A DNA stretch of 11,888 bases from Clostridiaceae bacterium (GCA_016293225.1 JAEDEQ010000054.1:1-11888), one strand, 5' to 3'; positions 1 through 5,151 are shown, counted from the first letter of the stretch. A program made the numbers and translations. Notes: generated by a model from the letters alone, not told the origin.

Positions 1-16
1 ATGCCGACACAAACAA

Positions 17-43
17 AACCGCTTTAGCTCATCTAAAGCGGTT
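17..43 (-). terminator. Perfect 11-bp hairpin, probable leftward terminator
   Basis: AACCGCTTTAG (17-27) pairs perfectly with CTAAAGCGGTT (33-43) around a 5-base loop. Read on the minus strand the stem is followed by TTTTGTTTG, a fair U-tract; on the plus strand it is followed by AAAA. It therefore looks like a terminator for leftward transcription, although no minus-strand gene is visible just to its right. It may instead mark the end of a gene beyond the left edge. Confidence 0.45.
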
Positions 44-48
44 AAAAT

Positions 49-86
49 GCCTTAAAGCTTTGTCGGTAGAGCACGCGGCTGTTAAC
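49..86 (+). pseudogene. Truncated duplicate of tRNA-Asn (5' half)
   Basis: Positions 49-86 repeat the 5' acceptor strand, D arm and anticodon arm of the intact tRNA-Asn at 246-321, from GCCTTAA through the GTT anticodon. The block TGTCGGTAGAGCACGCGGCT is nearly identical in both, while the D-stem entry differs (AGCTT against TAGCTCA). After TTAAC the match stops: the anticodon 3' strand, T arm and acceptor 3' strand are missing, so this copy cannot fold into a tRNA. A variable-loop-like block, CCGAGGTGTCAC, reappears at 195-206 (intact gene: CCGCGGTGTCAC at 284-295), so the copy may have been split by an insertion rather than simply cut off. Confidence 0.7.
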
Positions 87-245
87 TGGCTCACGGTTTT
101 GCGCTCGCAGTGCGAGATGAAGCAAGACCGCGAGCAGGAAAAAACAAGGAGTATCACAAGCGCTCCAAGCGAAGTGAGACGACCATGTTTTTGACCGAGG
201 TGTCACACCGCGGAGAGACAAAGCTAAAATATATAGTAGAGATAT
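87..245. other. 159-base unexplained segment between tRNA-Asn copies
   Basis: This stretch has no convincing gene. It is G+C-richer than the HNH gene downstream, contains the small palindrome CTCGCAGTGCGAG near 105-117, and a near-repeat AAGCGCTCC / AAGCGAAG near 157-172. A short open frame exists but has no ribosome site and no recognisable family. At its right end TAAAAT (225-230) lies about 16 bases before the tRNA and could be the tRNA promoter's -10 box, but no good -35 accompanies it. It may be an insertion into the duplicated tRNA. Confidence 0.35.
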
Positions 246-321
246 GCCTTAATAGCTCAGTCGGTAGAGCACGCGGCTGTTAACCGCGGTGTCACAGGTT
301 CGAGTCCTGTTTGAGGCGCCA
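246..321 (+). tRNA. tRNA-Asn (anticodon GTT), CCA encoded
   Basis: The 76-base gene folds into a full cloverleaf. Acceptor strand GCCTTAA (246-252) pairs with TTGAGGC (311-317, one G-U). The D arm is GCTC...GAGC, and the anticodon stem CGCGG/CCGCG holds the loop CTGTTAA with anticodon GTT. The T arm ACAGG-TTCGAGT-CCTGT is perfect. Discriminator G318 is followed by encoded CCA (319-321). It delivers asparagine to AAC and AAU codons. A strong terminator follows within three bases, so the transcript ends here. A broken duplicate lies upstream and an inverted 12-base piece of its T arm lies downstream (528-539), suggesting that this locus has been a recombination or insertion target. Confidence 0.97.
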
Positions 322-323
322 TG

Positions 324-353
324 AAAAAAGCACTTCTTCGGAAGTGCTTTTTT
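324..353 (+). terminator. Rho-independent terminator of tRNA-Asn
   Basis: AAAAAAGCACTTC (324-336), a TTCG tetraloop and GAAGTGCTTTTTT (341-353) form a 13-bp perfect stem whose 3' arm ends in six T. It sits directly after the CCA end of the tRNA. Confidence 0.93.
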
Positions 354-360
354 CAATGAA

Positions 361-504
361 ATTCGCCTGCGGCGAGTGAAATATCCTGCGGATATGAAAT
401 AGCTGACGCTATGAAATATTTGCTTCGCAAATGTGATAGGCGAATTTTACTTCACATTTTGTCGTTAGACAAAATATTTCATTAAATATGTTACGATTCA
501 TTTC
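361..504. repeat. Multi-hairpin intergenic repeat, copy 1
   Basis: A run of at least five short perfect hairpins separated by ATGAAAT/TTTCAT-type spacers. The pairs are TCGCC/GGCGA (363-375), ATATCC/GGATAT (381-395), ATAGC/GCTAT (399-412), ATTTGC/GCAAAT (418-432) and ATTTTGTC/GACAAAAT (456-475). ATTCGCC (361-367) can also pair with GGCGAAT (439-445), closing the first four into one branched structure. Positions 447-482 match 2296-2331 of copy 2 at 31 of 36 bases, and 476-493 match 2364-2381 at 16 of 18. It is a dispersed noncoding element; its function is unknown, with structured RNA, nuclease processing or mobile miniature element all possible. Confidence 0.75.
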
Positions 505-527
505 TTGACAACATTTTCAAGATTTTT

Positions 528-539
528 GGACTCGAACCT
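528..539 (-). repeat. Inverted 12-base copy of the tRNA-Asn T arm
   Basis: On the minus strand positions 539-528 read AGGTTCGAGTCC, identical to tRNA-Asn positions 296-307. The flanks do not continue the cloverleaf, so this is not a tRNA. It could be a remnant of another tRNA gene on the opposite strand or of an attachment-site core moved by recombination. Twelve bases from a conserved tRNA arm can also match a different tRNA, so its source is uncertain. Confidence 0.4.
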
Positions 540-627
540 ATGTCATTTTACTATAACAATCTATATAAATCGATAATTTCTTAATTATTGGTTTCTGTTT
601 TTGATTTCTTATTTATTACTTATAGCA

Positions 628-656
628 TTGACAATGCGTTGAATGTTGTTTATAAT
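628..656 (+). promoter_or_regulatory. Consensus SigA promoter of the HNH gene
   Basis: TTGACA (628-633), a 17-base spacer and TATAAT (651-656) give an exact consensus vegetative promoter. Transcription should begin near 663. That lies downstream of the farthest upstream in-frame start codon of the HNH frame (TTG at 588), so the protein must start later, at ATG 705 or GTG 690. Confidence 0.8.
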
Positions 657-704
657 ATACTTAATAATTATTGTTTATTTCAAGATAATGTGTGGTGTGT
701 AATT

Positions 705-1958
705 ATGAACGATCGATTTTTTTCTGATAGTGTTCAATATCAAGCTGTTTTATTAAATTTAGAAAAAAATAATGGTCAGTTAAAATGTGCATTGTGTGGC
801 AAAATTTTAGTATCAAAATCTGAATGTCATTTTGACCACATTTTAGCATATGCCAAAGGTGGAAAGTCTTCATTAGATAATTGTCAGATTTTGTGCTCTA
901 TTTGTAATTTATCTAAAAGTGATAAAGATATGCAAGACTTTTTATTAGAAGAAAAAGCTAAAAGATTTATGGCTGGTGAAAATATCGAGGTAGATATAAC
1001 TTCCTCGCAAAAGAATTCATCAATTACTAACGAAAAAATGACAAAAGAGAGATTTGATGAAATCGTTAGTGAATTCATAAAGAATAAAGGTGATATTAAA
1101 AAAGTTGATTTTACAAGAGATAAGAATGGTTTGCCTTCTGTTGCATATGTAACAAAATATTATGGCACAATGAATGAACTAAAATTGGCTTTTGGAATAA
1201 AACCTGATGTCGTTTGGAATCGAGATGATATTTGGAAATGTTTGGTTGATTATTCAAAGTTGAATCCAGATTTCAAACAAGCAGATTTAGTTAAAGCAAA
1301 TAATCTTCCTTCGTTGCCGTGTGTTTTATCTCATTTTCCAGAATATAAAAATTTTAGTGATATCAAAATAGCTCTTGGCTTGGAACTGAACTATGAATTA
1401 TGGTCTAAGGAAAAAGTTGTTGAGGCATGTAAAAAATATTTGAAAACAAATAATAAAATTACACAAAAGGATTTGAAGAAAGAAAATGGTTTGCCTACAG
1501 CTAAAGTAATATATAATTATTTTGGTACTATGCAGAATTTTCAAAAAGAAATAGGTTCTAAAGTTTCGAAAAGCCGAGAATTTATTTCTAAAGAAGAATT
1601 AGTAGCTGAAACTGAAAAGATAGTATGTAAATGGGGTGCAACTTTTAAATCAAGGAATGCGTTTTTAGATGTGTTTCCATATAGTTTATCAGTAATAATG
1701 CGTCGTTTTGGTTCTTTTGATTCGTTTATTGAGCAGACAAATATTAAACTCATAAATACAAAAAAAGCTAAATACACAAAACAAGAGGTTGATGACAGCA
1801 TACTTATGTATTTGAAGGAAGGGAATCCTATACCCACATCAGCAAAACAACTATCATCGCTTAATCTACCATCTGTTTCGACTATAATGAGATTTTATGA
1901 TAATTGGAAAGAACCATTTATTATCTTTATGAAAATGTTAAGTTTCACAAGTAAATAA
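705..1958 (+). CDS. HNH endonuclease with five homing-endonuclease-associated repeats
   Basis: A 417-aa predicted DNA nuclease. Residues about 28-75 form an HNH zinc-finger nuclease domain: Cys28-x-x-Cys31, then CHFDHILAYAKGG with the Asp44-His45 pair, then DNCQILCSICN with Cys64, Cys67 and the HNH Asn68. The rest is five tandem repeats of 55-60 residues (about 112-168, 170-227, 231-286, 292-347, 355-411). Each follows the pattern helix - 'NGLPS' - 'YYGTM/RFGSF' typical of the homing-endonuclease-associated repeat (Pfam HNH_repeat), which is believed to bind DNA. The frame opens at TTG 588, but the consensus promoter at 628-656 excludes that start; ATG 705 is chosen, although its ribosome site is weak, and GTG 690 is an alternative. 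Base composition is far more A+T-rich than the flanks, which suggests horizontal acquisition. No partner gene adjoins it. It could be a free-standing homing endonuclease or a defence nuclease. Confidence 0.85.
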   Translation: MNDRFFSDSVQYQAVLLNLEKNNGQLKCALCGKILVSKSECHFDHILAYAKGGKSSLDNCQILCSICNLSKSDKDMQDFLLEEKAKRFMAGENIEVDITSSQKNSSITNEKMTKERFDEIVSEFIKNKGDIKKVDFTRDKNGLPSVAYVTKYYGTMNELKLAFGIKPDVVWNRDDIWKCLVDYSKLNPDFKQADLVKANNLPSLPCVLSHFPEYKNFSDIKIALGLELNYELWSKEKVVEACKKYLKTNNKITQKDLKKENGLPTAKVIYNYFGTMQNFQKEIGSKVSKSREFISKEELVAETEKIVCKWGATFKSRNAFLDVFPYSLSVIMRRFGSFDSFIEQTNIKLINTKKAKYTKQEVDDSILMYLKEGNPIPTSAKQLSSLNLPSVSTIMRFYDNWKEPFIIFMKMLSFTSK

Positions 1959-2004
1959 TGTGATTATTATACAAGGGTTCAAAAAGGTATAGTAAACACA
2001 AATG

Positions 2005-2034
2005 AAAGATCACTCATCGAGTGGTCTTTTTATT
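2005..2034 (+). terminator. Terminator after the HNH gene
   Basis: AAAGATCACTC (2005-2015) pairs with GAGTGGTCTTT (2019-2029, one G-U) around an ATC loop and is followed by further T residues. It lies 46 bases after the HNH stop codon and is on the right strand for it. Confidence 0.85.
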
Positions 2035-2042
2035 TTGCATTG

Positions 2043-2144
2043 TAACCCCCAAATAACCCCTCGTCTACCCAAGAAGTCCAAACCGGTCTAAACAGTCCCA
2101 TCAGTTCTAAGCAAGTCTAAAGAGTAATTTGGACTTGCTTAGAA
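2043..2144. repeat. Phased short repeats and a 17-bp hairpin in noncoding DNA
   Basis: TAACCCC occurs at 2043-2049 and 2054-2060 (11 bases apart) with a related TCTACCC at 2064. GTCYAAA occurs at 2076, 2086 and 2115, with GTCCCAT at 2095, about one helical turn apart, and in inverse orientation at 2128-2134 (TTTGGAC). TTCTAAGCAAGTCTAAA (2105-2121) pairs with TTTGGACTTGCTTAGAA (2128-2144), 17 bp with one G-U, around GAGTAA. Such arrays resemble recombinase arm sites or iterons. No integrase gene is present, so the role is unproven. The remainder of the gene-free interval 1959-2401 holds the terminator at 2005, an unassigned 108-base open frame at 2143-2250, and hairpin repeat copy 2. Confidence 0.6.
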
Positions 2145-2278
2145 TCAATCAGAAAAGGAAAAGGATGAGACAAATGGGTACAGAAATACAAAAGCCATGC
2201 GCACTCTTTATGAGCTTCTCGGCATCGCTTGCCCTATGCGTATAGGGTAATTTTGCGGGGAAGTTGGGTAACAAGGTT

Positions 2279-2390
2279 CTGACGAAGTCAGGTTCTTACT
2301 TCATATTTTGTCGCAAGGCAAAATATATCATAATCGCAAGATTATTTCATATTGCGCAGCAATATTTCATTATACATGTTATAATATCAT
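2279..2390. repeat. Multi-hairpin intergenic repeat, copy 2
   Basis: Four perfect hairpins follow one another: CTGAC/GTCAG (2279-2291), ATATTTTGTC/GGCAAAATAT with a GCAA loop (2303-2326), ATAATC/GATTAT with a GCAA loop (2330-2345) and ATATTGC/GCAATAT (2349-2365). They are separated by TTCAT or ATCAT spacers. It shares two blocks with copy 1 (31 of 36 and 16 of 18 bases). Its right end supplies an extended -10 motif, TGTTATAAT (2377-2385), just before the truncated hydrolase gene. Confidence 0.75.
2377..2385 (+). promoter_or_regulatory. Extended -10 promoter motif at the repeat's end
   Basis: TG at 2377-2378, one base, then TATAAT at 2380-2385 is an ideal extended -10 box. No good -35 sits 16-18 bases upstream. 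It would give a leader of only about 10 bases before ATG 2402. Confidence 0.4.
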
Positions 2391-2401
2391 TGGTGATTGA
2401 A

Positions 2402-2632
2402 ATGCAAGAAAAGGATTTTTTTATAGATATTAACGGCACAAAACAGAATATTTTGGTGTTATATGAGCAACTTTCAAATCCGATACTTTTGATTGTCCAC
2501 GGTGGGCCGGGTTCACCGGACAGACCGCTTGTGCGCCGTAACAACAGTCCTCTTACAAAGTGTTTTACCGTTGTTTGCTGGGATCAAAGAGGCGCAGGAT
2601 TGAGTTATACTGTTGCAAACACGAAAGGTTAA
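2402..2632 (+). pseudogene. Truncated alpha/beta hydrolase (prolyl-aminopeptidase-like)
   Basis: The 76-aa product matches only the N-terminal part of alpha/beta-hydrolase-fold enzymes related to proline iminopeptidase. It has the oxyanion-hole motif HGGPG (about residues 34-38) followed by PDRPLV, and the DQRGAG strand-turn motif near residue 62. Family members are usually around 300 aa; the nucleophile elbow (G-x-S-x-G), catalytic Asp and His are all absent because the frame stops after SYTVANTKG. The open frame extends upstream to 2264 through the hairpin repeat, but that part is not protein-like, so ATG 2402 is chosen; it lacks a ribosome site. A hairpin follows 20 bases later, suggesting that a deletion joined the gene's start to downstream DNA. 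Confidence 0.75.
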
Positions 2633-2652
2633 GTCTGTATGAAAAAACACAA

Positions 2653-2684
2653 AAATCCCGTTCGTATTTTTTCGGACGGGATTT
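2653..2684. terminator. 12-bp hairpin, probable bidirectional terminator
   Basis: AAATCCCGTTCG (2653-2664) pairs with CGGACGGGATTT (2673-2684, one G-U). On the minus strand the T-rich tail is good (TTGTGTTTTTT); on the plus strand it is weaker. It follows the truncated hydrolase. Confidence 0.65.
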
Positions 2685-2754
2685 ACTTGTTGTTGAACAA
2701 AAAATGAACACATTTAATTAAGCGTAAACATTGCGTAACAAAATTCCAGACAAG

Positions 2755-2788
2755 TTGATTTTCTCTCATGAGTGTGATATCATTCACT
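2755..2788 (+). promoter_or_regulatory. Probable promoter of the MBL gene, with overlapping palindrome
   Basis: TTGATT (2755-2760), a 17-base spacer and TATCAT (2778-2783) form a reasonable promoter with a start near 2790. Overlapping the -10, the palindrome TGATATCA (2775-2782) is flanked by AGTG (2771-2774) and CACT (2785-2788), a plausible repressor site. Confidence 0.45.
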
Positions 2789-2819
2789 TATGCCATTTTT
2801 TGGTGTATAGGAGGAAAAA

Positions 2820-3593
2820 ATGAGAGTAACATGGTACGGAACTGCCACGATAGGCATTGACGACGGAAAAAACAAAATACTTTTTGACCCGTTTGTCAGA
2901 AGAAACAAGAATCTGAAACACAGCACGCCCATTGAGGGTTTTGCGGGTTTTGATGCAGTTTTTATTACACACGGACATTTCGACCATCTTTATGATGTTC
3001 CGGAGCTGGCGAGGGTTGACAAAAGCGTTTCTGTCTACTGCACAAAGACGCCGGCCGAAACACTGATGAAGAAAAATGTATCGAAAGACAGGATAAGCGT
3101 TATTAAGCCCGGCGACACCGTTGAAATAGGCGGCTTTAAAATCACCGCATATCAAAGCAAGCACATTAAATTTGACGCAGGCTATGTGCTTTCGGTCTTC
3201 GGCAGATGTGCAGTGCATTTTCCGATGACGCTTTATTTGTTTTTTAATCATATATGTATGCCCGAGCATCACGAGATCGTTATGTATAAGATTGAAAACG
3301 GCGGCAAAAGTATTCTGCTGTCAGGTTCGTTCGGAACCGTTGACGGCGTGGAATATCCGGAGGACTGTGATATGTTCATTCTTGCCAACGGCGGTAACCT
3401 CAGCATTCCCAGACTGACAAAGCCGTTCATTGAAAGCACACATCCGAAAAGAGTCTTTGTCGATCATTTTGACGACGCGTTTCCACCGGTGACAAGAAGG
3501 GTGTGCGTTGAAAAGTTCAGGGACAAAATGAGTCAGACGCATCCGGAAATCGAGTTTATTATACCGACTGAACTTGTCCCCTTTGAGGTTTGA
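2820..3593 (+). CDS. Metallo-beta-lactamase-fold hydrolase (UlaG-like)
   Basis: A 257-aa cytosolic metal-dependent hydrolase with no signal peptide. The metal-binding signature THGHFDH lies at residues 50-56 (His51, His53, Asp55, His56). A further His115 follows the central strand pair (QSKHIKFD), and the C-terminal HFDDAFPP motif has His216. The stretch ILLSGSFG (165-172) stands where many relatives have the bridging metal ligand, so metal coordination may be unusual. The substrate cannot be told from sequence; relatives include the UlaG/RomA-like group acting on phosphoesters or lactones. The start is fixed by AGGAGG at 2809-2814, five bases before ATG. The gene stands alone with its own likely promoter. 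Length is normal for the group and no damage is seen. Confidence 0.88.
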   Translation: MRVTWYGTATIGIDDGKNKILFDPFVRRNKNLKHSTPIEGFAGFDAVFITHGHFDHLYDVPELARVDKSVSVYCTKTPAETLMKKNVSKDRISVIKPGDTVEIGGFKITAYQSKHIKFDAGYVLSVFGRCAVHFPMTLYLFFNHICMPEHHEIVMYKIENGGKSILLSGSFGTVDGVEYPEDCDMFILANGGNLSIPRLTKPFIESTHPKRVFVDHFDDAFPPVTRRVCVEKFRDKMSQTHPEIEFIIPTELVPFEV

Positions 3594-3632
3594 CAGAAGA
3601 ATTGGAAAAGTTTTTATTTTTGACTTTTTAGC

Positions 3633-3690
3633 AGCATTAAGTACGTTAACCGCAAAAAAATGTGCGGTTGGTGGCTGAGGCTTTAATGCT
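3633..3690. other. Nested inverted repeats between convergent genes
   Basis: AGCATTAA (3633-3640) pairs with TTAATGCT (3683-3690), and inside it AACCGCA (3648-3654) pairs with TGCGGTT (3663-3669). The structure lies between the convergent MBL and DNA-binding-protein genes. Neither strand has a strong T-tract, so it is a weak terminator candidate at best. Confidence 0.4.
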
Positions 3691-3728
3691 ATGTAATGTA
3701 TTAAAACCGTTGATATAAAAGAGGGTTC

Positions 3729-4448
3729 TTAGATATCATACCCTAATTTTTTGAGCCTGGCGCGGATTCCGCCGCTCGAACGGTTGAGCGCAGATGCAAT
3801 TTCATTTATGGAAGCGTTTTGCCTGAACATCTCAACAAGCTGTTGCTGCTGCTCGTCAGTCCACGGCAATCCTTGATTTCCGTTTATGGTTTTATTGTTA
3901 TGATTCTCAATAACTGAAGGAATATTATCAACAATAAACTTCTGCGCTGATTTATTGTAGAGAACAACATGATATATGCCATGTTGACCTATTCTTTCCT
4001 TAACAAAAATACCGAGTTCTGCACCCTCGGCTGTAGGGCGTTTTCTCTTTTTGCCCTCTGTATTTATCATTTCATTGAGCATACCGATTTCTGACAGCCA
4101 TGAAGTTATGGTATTGTGGCTGAGCTTTGTGCTGTTTTCTGTGTCTGCAATATCGTTAATCCGCTTTGTGATTTCGCTGACGGGAATAGGCCTATCGGAA
4201 AATTCAAACTTTTCAAGTTCTTCGGCGGTTATTTTGAATTTATTTTTCTTAACCCTTGAAGTAACACCAACACCGCCGTTTTCAAGAACCCTACGCAATG
4301 TGTCGGAAACAAAAAACAGGCATCTTGAAATTCTGACATTGTTGACAACATCGTTTTCCGCAACGGCAGTATCATCAAGCGGATTTATTCCGTTGGCAAG
4401 CTTATCAATATACATTTTTGCTCTTGCAATAGTTTCAAGCTCAGTCAT
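3729..4448 (-). CDS. Uncharacterised DNA-binding protein with SANT/Myb-like C-terminus
   Basis: A 239-aa soluble protein I do not recognise by name. The N-terminal part (about 1-60, ELETIARAKMYIDKLANGINPLDDT...VRISRCLFFVSDTLRRV) looks like a helical dimerisation module. The middle (about 85-180) has winged-helix-like features: ITSWLSEIGMLNE followed by charged KKRKRPTAEGAELGI and two strands ending YHVVLYN. The C-terminus (about 195-239) opens with PWTDEQQQQLVEMF and continues ASINEIASALNRSSGGIRARLKKLG, a SANT/Myb-like helix-turn-helix seen in bacterial regulators. A transcription-regulator or chromosome-associated role is inference. AGGAGA (4456-4461) lies seven bases before the ATG, and a good promoter lies upstream. 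It is a single-gene unit with no obvious partner. Confidence 0.8.
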   Translation of the reverse strand: MTELETIARAKMYIDKLANGINPLDDTAVAENDVVNNVRISRCLFFVSDTLRRVLENGGVGVTSRVKKNKFKITAEELEKFEFSDRPIPVSEITKRINDIADTENSTKLSHNTITSWLSEIGMLNEMINTEGKKRKRPTAEGAELGIFVKERIGQHGIYHVVLYNKSAQKFIVDNIPSVIENHNNKTINGNQGLPWTDEQQQQLVEMFRQNASINEIASALNRSSGGIRARLKKLGYDI

Positions 4449-4480
4449 AACAAATTCTCCTCATAATATCATATATCATT

Positions 4481-4508
4481 ATTTTATCACAATTATTTAT
4501 AAAGTCAA
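4481..4508 (-). promoter_or_regulatory. Promoter of the SANT-like gene
   Basis: On the minus strand TTGACT (4508-4503), a 16-base spacer and TAAAAT (4486-4481) precede the ribosome site AGGAGA (4461-4456) and the ATG at 4448. Confidence 0.65.
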
Positions 4509-4528
4509 ATGCTGAAATTCTTCAATAC

Positions 4529-4559
4529 AAATCACACATTTTCAGAAAATATGTGATTT
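4529..4559. other. Inverted repeat upstream of the SANT-like gene
   Basis: AAATCACA (4529-4536) pairs with TGTGATTT (4552-4559), with a further ATTTT/AAAAT pairing inside. It lies about 20 bases upstream of the -35 box of the minus-strand promoter and just before a weak plus-strand TTGACT (4563-4568). It could be an operator; there is no direct evidence. Confidence 0.35.
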
Positions 4560-4667
4560 CGATTGACTTAAAATTACCCTGGCTGATTAATGACTTTAAC
4601 GGCGCTTTTGCTATCATAGATTTGCAAAATTAGCGGAGATGTGCAAAAGCCAAGGGAGTATCAAACA

Positions 4668-4779
4668 ATGGAAAAAGCAAAAACATTCATAAAAAAGAAG
4701 CAATGCTTTTTGCCGTTATTGCAGTGCCGCAATGGATGCTTTTGAGGCTTTGAGCAAAACGGAACAACGCAGCTTTTAA
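4668..4779 (+). pseudogene. Degenerate small gene, apparently frameshifted
   Basis: ATG 4668 is preceded by a fair ribosome site, AAGGGAG, about nine bases upstream, but the frame ends after 25 codons (MEKAKTFIKKKQCF...). One base more in the A-run near 4690-4696 would give MEKAKTFIKKEAMLFAVIAV, a plausible start of a membrane-type peptide. A third frame from about 4729 reads AAMDAFEALSKTEQRSF and stops at 4779. This pattern suggests a small gene broken by two indels, ending just before a terminator. No family is recognised, and it may never have been coding. Confidence 0.3.
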
Positions 4780-4796
4780 TCTGAGAATAATAAAAC

Positions 4797-4835
4797 CCGG
4801 ACTGCCGCTTTGGTTTTTCCTTTGCGGCAGTCCGG
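4797..4835. terminator. Strong bidirectional terminator
   Basis: CCGGACTGCCGC (4797-4808) pairs perfectly with GCGGCAGTCCGG (4824-4835). The plus strand continues ACTTTCTTTT, and the minus strand continues GTTTTATTATT. It ends the XRE gene (minus, stop at 4857) and the degenerate plus-strand gene. Confidence 0.9.
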
Positions 4836-4856
4836 ACTTTCTTTTGTCAACGGACA

Positions 4857-5063
4857 TTATCTTTCATCAACTCTTCCGAGAATATAGTCGGTCGAGGTTT
4901 TATAAAGGTCTGCAAGGGCAATCAGAACATCAGTCGGTATGTCGCGAAAGCCGCGTTCATAGCGGTTATATTGGGGCTGCTTCATTCCAAGATAATCCGC
5001 CACCTGCTTTTGCGTCATGTCGCTGTCCTCGCGCAGCTCGCGGATCCTCTTGTAACACGCCAC
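4857..5063 (-). CDS. XRE-family (Cro/CI-type) transcriptional regulator
   Basis: A 68-aa protein that is essentially one Cro/CI helix-turn-helix. The first helix is YKRIRELREDSD, the HTH is TQKQVADYLGMKQPQYNRYERG (residues 17-38), and the tail PTDVLIALADLYKTSTDYILGR closes the five-helix fold. Such proteins usually repress a neighbouring promoter as dimers. The start is taken as GTG 5063, seven bases from GGAGGTG (5077-5071); TTG 5066 is in frame but only four bases away. It is divergent from the CHAP-like gene, and two near-identical palindromes in the shared intergenic region (5097-5112 and 5152-5169) are its likely operators. It ends at the terminator at 4797-4835. Confidence 0.9.
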   Translation of the reverse strand: MACYKRIRELREDSDMTQKQVADYLGMKQPQYNRYERGFRDIPTDVLIALADLYKTSTDYILGRVDER

Positions 5064-5096
5064 CAATTTGCACCTCCATGAAAATAAAAAGGAAAA

Positions 5097-5112
5097 ATAA
5101 CTGTTTGGTTAT
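5097..5112. promoter_or_regulatory. Candidate XRE operator 1
   Basis: ATAACTGTTTGGTTAT is an inverted repeat with one imperfect pair. It matches operator 2 at 15 of 16 bases and lies immediately upstream of the -35 box of the CHAP promoter and close to the XRE ribosome site. Confidence 0.7.
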
Positions 5113-5113
5113 A

Positions 5114-5142
5114 TTGACATTCTATCATTGATGGTGTAAAAT
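5114..5142 (+). promoter_or_regulatory. Consensus promoter of the CHAP-like gene
   Basis: TTGACA (5114-5119), 17 bases, then TAAAAT (5137-5142). The predicted start near 5149 abuts operator 2, so repressor bound at both palindromes would enclose the promoter. Confidence 0.8.
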
Positions 5143-5151
5143 ATGCAGCGA

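Noticed and set aside
87..210. Small gene or known noncoding RNA in the segment between tRNA copies
   Set aside because: No start with ribosome site, no recognised family, and no structure stronger than a short palindrome.
361..504. CRISPR array
   Set aside because: Hairpins recur with short spacers, but the units are not identical in sequence or length and no cas genes are present.
588..704. N-terminal extension of the HNH frame from TTG 588
   Set aside because: It overlaps an exact-consensus promoter (628-656), has no ribosome site, and its translation is hydrophobic and low-complexity, unlike the rest of the protein.
2143..2250. Open stretch reading NQSEKEKDETNGYRNTKAMRTLYELLGIACPMRIG and ending in TAA
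   Set aside because: It looks somewhat protein-like but lacks a convincing start and ribosome site in that frame and matches no family I recognise; possibly a remnant, not reported as a gene.
2784..3272. 162-codon minus-strand open frame
   Set aside because: It is antisense to the MBL-fold gene, which has a clear ribosome site and metal-binding motif.
4051..4515. 154-codon plus-strand open frame with hydrophobic stretches
   Set aside because: It is antisense to the SANT-like gene; the hydrophobicity follows from the complementary codons of charged residues.
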